A stretch of 64,000 nucleotides of DNA, taken from Streptomyces caelestis (GTDB lineage: Bacteria; Actinomycetota; Actinomycetes; Streptomycetales; Streptomycetaceae). A model generated the notes under the pieces. The model was not told the origin of the DNA. It searched no databases and saw only the letters and a program-made list of their open reading frames with translations. Location of the stretch: contig NZ_JACHNE010000001.1 in the NCBI RefSeq assembly GCF_014205255.1, positions 7,130,001 through 7,194,000 on the forward strand, in the 5' to 3' direction. Position numbers and translations under genes: made by a program. Positions 57,229 to 64,000 of the stretch are shown in pieces. Position 1 is the stretch's first letter. Every line of letters starts with the position of its first letter.

Positions 57229-57248
57229 GGGGGTACTGGCAGACCCCC
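57229..57248. promoter_or_regulatory. inverted repeat in the HTH regulator/SDR divergent promoter
   Basis: GGGGGT (57229-57234) and ACCCCC (57243-57248) flank ACTGGCAG. It lies 44 bases upstream of the regulator start and about 200 bases from the SDR start. This arrangement matches operators expected for HTH/MmyB-type autoregulators. Confidence 0.45.
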
Positions 57249-57444
57249 GGAAGAGCGGTGCCCTTTACGGCGGCCCACGGGGCGTTCGCGGGTGGTTGCC
57301 TGGATAGCGGGCTCACGACACTGCCCCCGGCATCCGCACGACGATGCCGATGTGCGCAGTATGTGCGAGAAGGAGCGCATAAGGGATCAGTAATGCCCGC
57401 TGTCTGCCCCCGCACCCATACGTCTGGAGAAGAGGACAAGCCTC

Positions 57445-58209
57445 GTGGCATCGAAACTGACCGGCACCGTCGCTCTCGTCACCGGCGCGAGCAGCGGGAT
57501 CGGCGCCGCCACCGCCCGCGAGCTCGCCGAGCACGGTGCATCCGTCGCGCTCGTGGCCCGCCGCAAGGACCGCCTGGAAGACCTCGCCGCCGAGATCGAG
57601 AAGGCGGGCGGCACCACGCTGGTGGTGGAAGCGGACATCACTGACCGTAATCAGGCCGAAGGGGCCGTGGAGCAGGTCGTCGAGCGGTTCGGACGGCTGG
57701 ACACGCTGGTCAACAATGCCGGTCTGATGCTCCTGGGCCCCGTCGTCGGCGCGGACGCCGAGGAGTGGGACCGCATGATCGCCGTCAACCTGCAGGGCCT
57801 GCTCTACACCACCCGTGCCGCCTTGCCGCATCTGCTGCAGGCCGCCGAACAGGGCCCGCGCCAGGTCGCCGACATCGTCAACATCAGCTCGCAGGCGGGC
57901 CGCGTGGCAAGCAAGGGCTACGGCGTCTACAACCTCACCAAGTTCGGCGTGAACGGCTTCACCGAGTCCCTGCGCCAGGAACTCGCCCAGCGCCACGTGC
58001 GCGTCGGTGTCCTGGAACCAGGCGCCGTGGAGACCGAGCTGGTCGGCCACAACACGCCCGAGGTCCGTGACGAGCTGGTAGACCCCGTCATCGGGCGGAT
58101 CGAGGTCCTCACCGCCGACGACATCGCCGACGGCGTCGCCTACATGGTCACCCGCCCCCGGCGCACCGCGATCGGCGAGCTGTGGATCATGCCCACCGAA
58201 CAGGGCTGA
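57445..58209 (+). CDS. short-chain dehydrogenase/reductase
   Basis: This classical SDR has 254 residues. Motifs: VALVTGASSGIGAATARELAEHG, LVARRKDRL (Arg after strand 2, favouring NADP), DTLVNNAGLMLLGP, IVNISSQAGRVAS with catalytic Ser, and YNLTKFGVNGFTESLRQEL with YxxxK. It opens at GTG 57445 behind GGAGAAGAGGA. It is the likely target of the divergent HTH/MmyB-type regulator, and a second SDR gene follows 84 bases downstream. The substrate is unknown. Confidence 0.92.
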   Translation: MASKLTGTVALVTGASSGIGAATARELAEHGASVALVARRKDRLEDLAAEIEKAGGTTLVVEADITDRNQAEGAVEQVVERFGRLDTLVNNAGLMLLGPVVGADAEEWDRMIAVNLQGLLYTTRAALPHLLQAAEQGPRQVADIVNISSQAGRVASKGYGVYNLTKFGVNGFTESLRQELAQRHVRVGVLEPGAVETELVGHNTPEVRDELVDPVIGRIEVLTADDIADGVAYMVTRPRRTAIGELWIMPTEQG

Positions 58210-58293
58210 CCCCCCATCCATCGCCCGGCCGCCACAGTCAATCACCCCCCCCACACCGGGCGCCGTATGCGCAGCCCGACGTAAGGAATCCCC

Positions 58294-59139
58294 ATGAGCA
58301 AGGTCATCTTCATCACCGGTGCCGGACGCGGTCTCGGCACGGACATCGTCCGCGAGGCCCTGGCGGCCGGCCACCAGGTCGTCGCCACCGGCCGCCGCCC
58401 CGAGGACGTCGAGAAGACCCTCGGCGGTCCGCAGGACAACCTGCTGGTCACCAAGCTGGATGTGACCAGCCTGGAGGACGCGCAGGCGGCCGCGCAGGCC
58501 GCGGTCGACCGGTTCGGCCGCATCGACGTCCTGATCAACAACGCCGGGAATTTCTTCGCCGGCTACTTCGAGGAGGTCTCCCCGGAGCACATGCGGCAGC
58601 AGATCGAGACCAACCTCTTCGGCCCGATGAACGTCACCCGCGCCGTCCTGCCCGTCATGCGCAGGCAGCGAGACGGTCATGTCATCACGATCTCCTCGCT
58701 CGCCGGTCAGGTCGGCACGGAGTTCACCTCCGCCTACGCGGCCTCCAAGTTCGCCGTCGAGGGCTGGATGGAGGCCCTGCACCACGACATCAAGCCGTAC
58801 GGCATCCGCACCACGATCGTGGAGCCCGGCTACTTCCGCACCGAGCTGCTCGTGGACGCCTCCACCACTTGGCCCGAGCCGACCATCGACGACTACGCCG
58901 AGCGCACCACCGCCACGGTCGCAGCCTGGAAGAGCATCAACGGGCAGCAGCCCGGCGACCCCGCCAAGCTCGCCCACGCCCTGCTGACCCTCGCCGGACA
59001 GGACCAGCCGCCGCTGCGCTTCGTCGCCGGCGCCGACGCCATCGAGGGCGTCTCGGCCAAGGCCAGGGAACTCCTCGCGCAGGTCGAAGCCTCCCGCGAG
59101 CTGGGCGGCAACCTCGGCCACGACGACACCGACGCCTGA
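58294..59139 (+). CDS. short-chain dehydrogenase/reductase
   Basis: This SDR of 281 residues has IFITGAGRGLGTDIVREALAAG, VATGRRPEDV, DVLINNAGNFFAGYFEEV, ITISSLAGQVGTEF and SAYAASKFAVEGWMEALHHDI with YxxxK. The C-terminal extension (LLTLAGQDQPPLRFVAGADAIEGV) is that of the group with larger substrate pockets. Same strand as the previous SDR, probably one operon. The two are not close paralogues in their C-terminal halves. Confidence 0.92.
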   Translation: MSKVIFITGAGRGLGTDIVREALAAGHQVVATGRRPEDVEKTLGGPQDNLLVTKLDVTSLEDAQAAAQAAVDRFGRIDVLINNAGNFFAGYFEEVSPEHMRQQIETNLFGPMNVTRAVLPVMRRQRDGHVITISSLAGQVGTEFTSAYAASKFAVEGWMEALHHDIKPYGIRTTIVEPGYFRTELLVDASTTWPEPTIDDYAERTTATVAAWKSINGQQPGDPAKLAHALLTLAGQDQPPLRFVAGADAIEGVSAKARELLAQVEASRELGGNLGHDDTDA

Positions 59140-59278
59140 GCGTGGCGCCCACGCCGGCCACGGCCTGCGAGGAGAAAGACATAGCCCCGTGAAAGCAGTC
59201 CCCTTACATGGTCATCCAGCGTCGGCCTGCGACCAGGACGTGGCCAGACAACCAAACCAGCGATCCAGGAGTTACACG

Positions 59279-60415
59279 ATGACAAACAGGCTGACCCACA
59301 CCACACGGACGTTGGCGGCCAGGAGGGTCTTGGTTCTCGGTGTCGCCCTGACGAGCCTCGCAACCCCCATCGCGTTCGCCGGCAGCGCGAGTTCCGACTC
59401 GGGTGTCACGGTCGCCAATGCGAGCGCCACGGCGAAGCAGGACACGATCACCAGCTTGGCGGCCTTCGAGAAGACGGTCCGCGCAGACCGCACTGTCACG
59501 CGCAAGCAGGTCACGTTCAAGAACGGGGAACTCGACATGGCCGGCGTGCAGTTCGCGCCGGCCAAGATGAAGCCGGGCAAGAAGTACCCGGCGATCGTCG
59601 TCGTGCATCCGGCCGGCGGGATCAAGGAACAGACCGCAAGCCTTTACGCCTACCGCATGGCGCAGCAGGGCTACATCGCGCTGGCCTATGACGCGTCCCA
59701 CCAGGGGCAGAGTGAAGGGCAGCCCCGTCTGCTCGAAGACCCCGCACAGCGGGTGGAAGACGTACGCAGCGCGGTCGACTACCTCACTACGCTTCGCACC
59801 GTTGATCGTGAGCGGATTGCAGCTCTCGGCATTTGCGCCGGCGGCGGATACGCGATCAACGCCACGATGACCGACCACCGCATCAAGGCCGTCGCCGGCG
59901 TGGCCTCGTTCAATTACGGTGACGGTGTCCGTCAGGGCTGGAGGGGAACGGGAACCGCCGAGGAGCTGCGCGCCGGTCTTGAGGATGTCGCTCAGGAGCG
60001 CACAGCAGTGGCCAACGGCGCTCAACCCACGATGCTTCCGTACGTACCCGACTCGGTTGAGGGTGTCACCGAGCCCGACATGGTGGAAGCCAGCGAGTAC
60101 TACCGGCAGGCGGACCGGTGGAAGCATGAGAACTCGCCGAACCGTTTCCTGAAGAGCAGCATGGACAAGATCTACGCGTTCGACGCCTTCGACGGTATCG
60201 ACACCTTGCTGACGCAGCCGCTGCTCCTGATCGCCGGTAGCGAGGCCGGCTCGAAGTGGCACAGCGATCGGGCGTACAAGGAGGCGAACGGTGAGAAGGA
60301 ACTCTTCGTCGTCCCGGGTGGTACTCACATGAGCATGTACGACAAGGACGTGAACAGGGCGGTGCCCAAGCTGGCTGAGTTCTTCGGAAAGCAGCTCAAG
60401 CACTCCGCGAACTGA
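59279..60415 (+). CDS. secreted dienelactone-hydrolase-like alpha/beta hydrolase
   Basis: This encodes 378 residues with a leader peptide of about 35 residues (RRVLVLGVALTSLATPIAFAGSA). The alpha/beta-hydrolase core has AIVVVHPAGGIKEQTA, the nucleophile elbow GICAGGGYAINA in which a cysteine replaces Ser as in dienelactone hydrolases, LLLIAGSEAGSK near the acid and VPGGTHMSMYD with the catalytic His. Its base composition is less GC-rich than neighbours, hinting at acquisition. A strong hairpin terminator follows. Substrate unknown; related proteins are annotated as xenobiotic or lactone hydrolases. Confidence 0.85.
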   Translation: MTNRLTHTTRTLAARRVLVLGVALTSLATPIAFAGSASSDSGVTVANASATAKQDTITSLAAFEKTVRADRTVTRKQVTFKNGELDMAGVQFAPAKMKPGKKYPAIVVVHPAGGIKEQTASLYAYRMAQQGYIALAYDASHQGQSEGQPRLLEDPAQRVEDVRSAVDYLTTLRTVDRERIAALGICAGGGYAINATMTDHRIKAVAGVASFNYGDGVRQGWRGTGTAEELRAGLEDVAQERTAVANGAQPTMLPYVPDSVEGVTEPDMVEASEYYRQADRWKHENSPNRFLKSSMDKIYAFDAFDGIDTLLTQPLLLIAGSEAGSKWHSDRAYKEANGEKELFVVPGGTHMSMYDKDVNRAVPKLAEFFGKQLKHSAN

Positions 60416-60421
60416 CCGCAG

Positions 60422-60474
60422 TCAACGGAACACCGGCGAGACGATTCCGGTCGTGGTCGCCGGTGTTCCGTTGA
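60422..60474 (+). terminator. 18-bp perfect stem hairpin
   Basis: TCAACGGAACACCGGCGA (60422-60439) pairs exactly with TCGCCGGTGTTCCGTTGA (60457-60474) around a 17-base loop, seven bases after the hydrolase stop. It is a clear factor-independent terminator candidate. Confidence 0.8.
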
Positions 60475-60573
60475 GGTGTTCCGTGAGCAGTTCCCACTGC
60501 CTCGGCCGCGGTGCCCCTTCCTGAACGCCGTACCTCCTCCGGCCCGCCTTTCTCCGCCACAGAAAGCCGTCTG

Positions 60574-61623
60574 ATGACCCAGCCCAAGGAACTCGTCGTC
60601 CTTCACCCGGCGCCCCAGTCCACCGAACGGATCTTCAGCCCGGAAACGCTGCGCCGGCTGCACGAGGAGTTCGAGGTCCTCGACCTCGATGGCCACCCCG
60701 ACGCCGAACGGCAGCTGGACCTGGCGCTTCCCCGGGCCTTCGCCGTGGTCGGCCAGCCCGACCTGCCCGCCGGACGCATCGAGCGTGCCGTCCGCCTGCG
60801 CGCCCTGTGCAACGTCGAGGGCAACTTCTTCCCCAACGTCGACTACGCGGCCTGCGCGGACCGCGGCGTCCGCGTGCTCGGCTGCGGACCCGCCTACGCA
60901 CAGGCCGTGGCCGAGTACTCCCTCGGCCTCGCGCTCGACCTGGCGCGGAGCATCACCCGCGAGGACCGCGCCTTCCGGGCCGGCACCGAGGGGTACACCT
61001 TCGCGGCCAACTCCGACTCCATTCTGCTGCGCGGCGCCGAGATCGGCTTCATCGGCTTCGGCAACCTCGGTCGCGCGCTGCACGAACTGCTGGTGCCGTT
61101 CAGGGCCGTTGTCCGGGTCTACGACCCTTGGCTGCCGGACAGCTACCTGGAGGAGGCCGGAGTCACACCGGCCTCGCTCGACGAGGTACTGGAGGGCAGC
61201 CAGGTCCTCTTCGTCCTGGCCACGATCACCGAGGAGAGCGAGCGACTGCTCAGCGAGGCACGGCTGCGCCGACTGCGCCCCGGTACCCGGCTGGTCCTGG
61301 TCAGCCGGGCCGCGGTCGCCGACTTCACCGCCCTGGTCGAGCTCGTGAGAGAAGGCCGCTTCGTCGCGGCACTGGACGTGTGGCCCGAGGAGCCGGTGCC
61401 CGCCGAGCACCCCGCCCGTGCGGTGGAGGGGCTCGTCCTGTCCGCGCACCGGGCCGGCGGCATCCCAGCTGCTTTCGAGAAGATCGGCGAGATGGTCCTC
61501 GACGACCTCCTGCAGATCCGGGCGGGACTGCCGCCGGTGCGCATGCAGGTGGCAGCCCGGGAGCTCGTCCACCGCTACCGCAGCCGTCCGGTCACCACCG
61601 CCGCCGGAGCGAGGAACCCATGA
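60574..61623 (+). CDS. D-isomer-specific 2-hydroxyacid dehydrogenase
   Basis: The product is a 349-residue NAD-dependent dehydrogenase. It has the catalytic-domain start LVVLHPAP, CNVEGNFFPNVDYAACADRGVRVLG, the Rossmann motif IGFIGFGNLGRALHEL, VYDPWLPD (Asp after strand 2), LVLVSRAAVADFTALVELVREG, LDVWPEEPVP and SAHRAGG with the catalytic His. ATG 60574 begins MTQPKELVVL. Its stop overlaps the ATG of a truncated Gfo/Idh-type oxidoreductase, so the two once formed a sugar or cyclitol utilisation operon. Confidence 0.9.
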   Translation: MTQPKELVVLHPAPQSTERIFSPETLRRLHEEFEVLDLDGHPDAERQLDLALPRAFAVVGQPDLPAGRIERAVRLRALCNVEGNFFPNVDYAACADRGVRVLGCGPAYAQAVAEYSLGLALDLARSITREDRAFRAGTEGYTFAANSDSILLRGAEIGFIGFGNLGRALHELLVPFRAVVRVYDPWLPDSYLEEAGVTPASLDEVLEGSQVLFVLATITEESERLLSEARLRRLRPGTRLVLVSRAAVADFTALVELVREGRFVAALDVWPEEPVPAEHPARAVEGLVLSAHRAGGIPAAFEKIGEMVLDDLLQIRAGLPPVRMQVAARELVHRYRSRPVTTAAGARNP

Positions 61624-61690
61624 CTGCTCTGCGAGCCGCCGTGGTCGGTGCCGGCTTCATGATCGGTAGGCACATCCGCGCCGCCAGTCA
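61620..61690 (+). pseudogene. 5' stub of a Gfo/Idh/MocA oxidoreductase gene
   Basis: ATG 61620 overlaps the dehydrogenase stop (ATGA) and encodes TALRAAVVGAGFMIGRHIRAA, the typical Rossmann start of Gfo/Idh/MocA sugar dehydrogenases. After about residue 23 the sequence changes to unrelated DNA. The frame stays open but its composition is unnatural, so the gene was cut by insertion or deletion. Confidence 0.6.
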
Positions 61691-61931
61691 CCCGCCGCAC
61701 GCCCGGTCGCAACCGGCTCTGTCGCGACGGCCGGCCGCACTGCTGAGCCAGCCGGAACGGGCACCCGACATGGCCGGGCAGGCCCGCTCCGAACCGACCG
61801 GTAGGGTCTTGGGGCCACCGGAGGGGAGGCGGCTCACTGCGGCGTCCCCCGGGCATGTCGGCCCCTGTGGCATGTACGGCGGCGAGGACGAGCAGGGGAG
61901 CCAGGCCGAGGCCGCCCATGGTGGCGTAGCC

Positions 61932-62158
61932 CGCCAGGTCGCGGAGGTGTCCTTCGCCGTCCACAACATCCTCGCGTCGATCGCCGACGAGGAGGAACGA
62001 TTCGCGACGATCCTCATGCCGCCGCCGGGCAGATCGCGGTGGGACGCCGGACGAGGCCAAGCGCCGCACGGGCCGTCAGGTCGCCAAGCCGGCCAAGCCG
62101 CAGAAGAAGATCAGCGCCATCCACACCCTCGCCAAGGACGAGGAGGTCGCCGCGACGC
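61932..62158 (+). pseudogene. fragment of a DUF6192-like gene
   Basis: RQVAEVSFAVHNILASIADEEERFATIL runs in one frame to about 62035, then a one-base shift leads to TPDEAKRRTGRQVAKPAKPQ and AIHTLAKDEEVAAT. I recognise this pattern from the DUF6192 proteins of Streptomyces plasmids and chromosome arms, with moderate certainty. Both ends are missing. Confidence 0.4.
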
Positions 62159-62725
62159 GCGGCAGCACCACGAACCCGCCGTGTCGTCGGAGCGTTTGAC
62201 GATCTGAAGGGTGAGCCCCCACTTCTCGGCCGCCCAGTCCACCAGCCGGCCCGCATAGCCGTCGTCCGCCCAGACCAGGTGGATGGAGGCGAGACAGTCC
62301 ACGACCAGGTGCCGCTTGTGGCCTGCCCCCATCTTCCTTCTTCCCGCCGTCCCAGCTGGACGTTGAACGCGGGATGTGCGCCGCCGCCCACAACGACTGC
62401 GAGTCCACGATGGCAAACCATCGGGTCCGGTGAGCGGCCCTCCTGCTGACGGACCTTGTCGCGCAGCCGGTCGTGCAGTTCTGCGAGCAGACCCGTCACC
62501 CGCCAGCGGCGGGCGAACACGTGCACACGCCGGTACGGCGGGAAGTCACGGGCCAGGTTGACCCACTTGACGCAGTTGTCGACGACATGGCGGACCGCAT
62601 CCAGCAGCACACGGTGGCACATAGCCCTCCGGCCGTCCGCCCCTCCCCTGAAGCCATGCGGGAACCGGCAGCAACGGCCTAACGATCTGCCACTCCGCCT
62701 GCGTCAGATCGGAGCCGTAACACCG
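62150..62725 (-). pseudogene. degenerate IS5-family transposase
   Basis: On the minus strand, pieces of an IS5/IS4-type transposase occur in order but in changing frames: CYGSDLTQAEWQIVRPLLPVP, LLDAVRHVVDNCVKW, YRRVHVFARRW, LHDRLRDKVRQQEGRSPDP, DSQSLWAAA, RHLVVDC, HLVWADDGYAGRLVDWAAEK and LQIVKRSDDTAG. At least three frameshifts and an internal deletion between VVDC and HLVWAD are evident, so it cannot transpose. Confidence 0.8.
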
Positions 62726-62835
62726 CACGCTGCCCGGACCGTCCGCCGCGTTGTCGAGCCTGTGCGCGAGGCAGTCACACGCCATGGTGACGTCGCGTTG
62801 GATTCTGCGGAGGGCGAGCACGAAAGACTGCGGCA

Positions 62836-62893
62836 CAGGGCCTCCTGGCGCTGCTCGGTCGGGATCGCAACCCCGAGCTCCCAGGAGGCCCTG
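62836..62893. repeat. 13-bp inverted repeat flanking 32 bases
   Basis: CAGGGCCTCCTGG (62836-62848) and CCAGGAGGCCCTG (62881-62893) are exact inverted copies. They lie between the transposase remnant and the aldo/keto reductase and may be an insertion-sequence end or a hairpin. Confidence 0.45.
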
Positions 62894-62978
62894 CCGTTGT
62901 GCCACGGCTGCCGAGAGATCACCCGAACAGGAACCGTGTCCGACTGATCAAGACCGTCGAATGGTAAGCGGAAGGCTT

Positions 62979-64000
62979 CTACGGCAGGGGCGAATTGCCG
63001 TGCCCACCGTCAGAGCTCGTCCCCAGCTTGGCCCCGACGTCGATCATCGCAAGCATCGGTTCGCTCAATCGCGCGCCCTGCACCCGGATTTGAGCGAAGC
63101 CGTCCTCGATGTCCGCGATGTCGGCGGCGGTCAGCTGGACCTGAAGCGCGTCCATGTTTTCGTCCATGTGCCCCTGTGTGATCGGCCCCGGAATGGGCAC
63201 GATCCACGGCTTGCGGGCGAGCAGCCAGGCGAGCGCTATTTGGGCAGGCGTCGCTTGCTTGCGTGCACCCACGCGCTGCAGCAGTTCGACGACGGGCCAG
63301 TTCGCGCGGCGGGCCTCCGGGGTGAAGCGGGGGAGGCTAGCCCGCAGATCCGCGGGGCCATGCACCATCAACGGAGTGACGGTGCCGGTCAGATAACCCA
63401 TCCCGAGCGGACTCCACGGCACGAACCCGATACCCAGCTCTTCACAGGCCCGGAGAACTTCTATCTCCGGATCGCGGGTCCAGACGGAGTATTCGTTCTG
63501 CACCGCCGTGATGCGCTGCACTTTGTGCGCGCGCCGAATGGTAGCTCCGCCCGCGGCAGAAAGTCCGAAGTGGCGTATTTTGCCCTGGGAGATCAACTCC
63601 TGTACCGTCCCGGCCACCTCCTCGATGGGCACCTTGGGATCAACGCGGTGTTGATACATGAGATCGATGTAATCGGTCTTCAGGCGTCGGAGCGACTGAT
63701 TGGTCACCCGCTTGATATGGTCAGGACGGCTGTTGAGTCCCTGAATCTGCCCGTCCCGACTGATGTCGAACCCGAACTTGGTGGCGATAACCACCTGGTC
63801 GCGCATCGGCGCCAGTGCCTTGCCGACTATCTCTTCGCCAAGGTACGGCCCGTAGACTTCGGCGATATCGAAAAACGTGACGCCCCGGTCATAGGCCGCC
63901 CGGATTACCCGGATCGCTTCCTTCGTGTCGATCGGCGGTCCATACATCCCGGCGAAGTTCTGGCAGCCGAGCCCCAGGGCAGACACTTCCAGTGAGCCGA
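62979..64000 (-). CDS. aldo/keto reductase (5' end outside window)
   Basis: About 340 residues are visible of an NADPH-dependent (beta/alpha)8 reductase. Catalytic residues are present: FFDIAEVYGPY (Asp and Tyr), VVIATKFGFD (Lys), LMYQHRVDP (His). The C-terminal ARKPWIVPIPGPITQGHMDENM is the cofactor-binding region. The frame is open to the last base, with LEVSALGLGCQ at the edge, so a few N-terminal residues lie beyond the window. Codon use is clearly less GC-biased than the rest of the window, suggesting transfer from another organism. It lies directly beside IS debris. Confidence 0.88.
   Translation of the reverse strand, partial: GSLEVSALGLGCQNFAGMYGPPIDTKEAIRVIRAAYDRGVTFFDIAEVYGPYLGEEIVGKALAPMRDQVVIATKFGFDISRDGQIQGLNSRPDHIKRVTNQSLRRLKTDYIDLMYQHRVDPKVPIEEVAGTVQELISQGKIRHFGLSAAGGATIRRAHKVQRITAVQNEYSVWTRDPEIEVLRACEELGIGFVPWSPLGMGYLTGTVTPLMVHGPADLRASLPRFTPEARRANWPVVELLQRVGARKQATPAQIALAWLLARKPWIVPIPGPITQGHMDENMDALQVQLTAADIADIEDGFAQIRVQGARLSEPMLAMIDVGAKLGTSSDGGHGNSPLP

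Noticed and set aside
61690..62207. Continuation of the Gfo/Idh frame for a further 170 codons
   Set aside because: After about residue 23 the translation loses all family motifs and overlaps a DUF6192-like fragment in another frame; it is fortuitously open.

Overview
The window looks like Streptomyces chromosome, or that of a very close relative. It is strongly GC-rich with GC3-biased codons. It encodes actinobacterial signatures: a mycothiol-dependent formaldehyde dehydrogenase, an F420-type LLM oxidoreductase, a PucR regulator, and many secreted proteins with Streptomyces-like leaders. It also carries short interspersed repeats of a kind common in Streptomyces intergenic DNA. No rRNA, tRNA or CRISPR array was seen. 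All assignments come from reading the sequence; no database search was run.

Layout. 1-15.6 kb holds mostly housekeeping or secreted single genes: a metallo-beta-lactamase-fold protein (cut by the window edge), exodeoxyribonuclease III, an SGNH hydrolase, a lone amino-acid ABC ATPase, a secreted CocE/NonD-type hydrolase, a membrane-anchored unknown, gamma-glutamyltransferase, a two-AAA Clp ATPase, a methionine aminopeptidase divergent from a tiny XRE regulator, and a repeat-rich unknown protein. 15.8-24.8 kb is a coherent nucleobase or hydantoin catabolic island: two nitrilase-fold amidohydrolases, a class III aminotransferase, PucR, dihydropyrimidinase, an LLM oxidoreductase and an NCS1 permease. 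25.7-29.2 kb is a gene graveyard with broken methyltransferase, GH36 alpha-galactosidase and gamma-glutamyltransferase fragments, strong hairpins and one intact GNAT gene.

29.2-43.2 kb is the most system-like region. It is a divergent aromatic or methoxy-aromatic catabolic cluster. One arm (minus strand) encodes a carboxymuconolactone-decarboxylase-family protein, an FAH-family hydrolase, a MarR regulator, a cupin, a P450, a 2Fe-2S ferredoxin, a ferredoxin reductase, an acyl-CoA ligase, a zinc alcohol dehydrogenase, a glutaryl-CoA-dehydrogenase-like enzyme, 3-hydroxyacyl-CoA dehydrogenase and mycothiol-dependent formaldehyde dehydrogenase. The other arm encodes an extradiol-dioxygenase-like VOC protein and a PaaZ/BoxD-like aldehyde dehydrogenase. 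A nearly identical 21-bp operator-like sequence sits just upstream of both the cupin-P450 operon and the divergent VOC/decarboxylase pair, marking a probable MarR regulon. A P450 that O-demethylates would release formaldehyde, which the last gene could detoxify; this is inference.

43.6-64 kb is more accessory: a small membrane ORF plus SDR, an internally duplicated membrane protein, an alpha/beta hydrolase with a TetR regulator, a partly duplicated and decayed ferredoxin/reductase/P450 locus in which the surviving P450 is frameshifted, a TnpB-type element whose reading frame is broken by a 17-bp tandem repeat and which abuts a truncated cupin gene, a HTH/MmyB-like regulator divergent from two SDR genes, a secreted dienelactone-hydrolase-like protein, a D-2-hydroxyacid dehydrogenase, an insertion-sequence mosaic, and an aldo/keto reductase running off the right edge.
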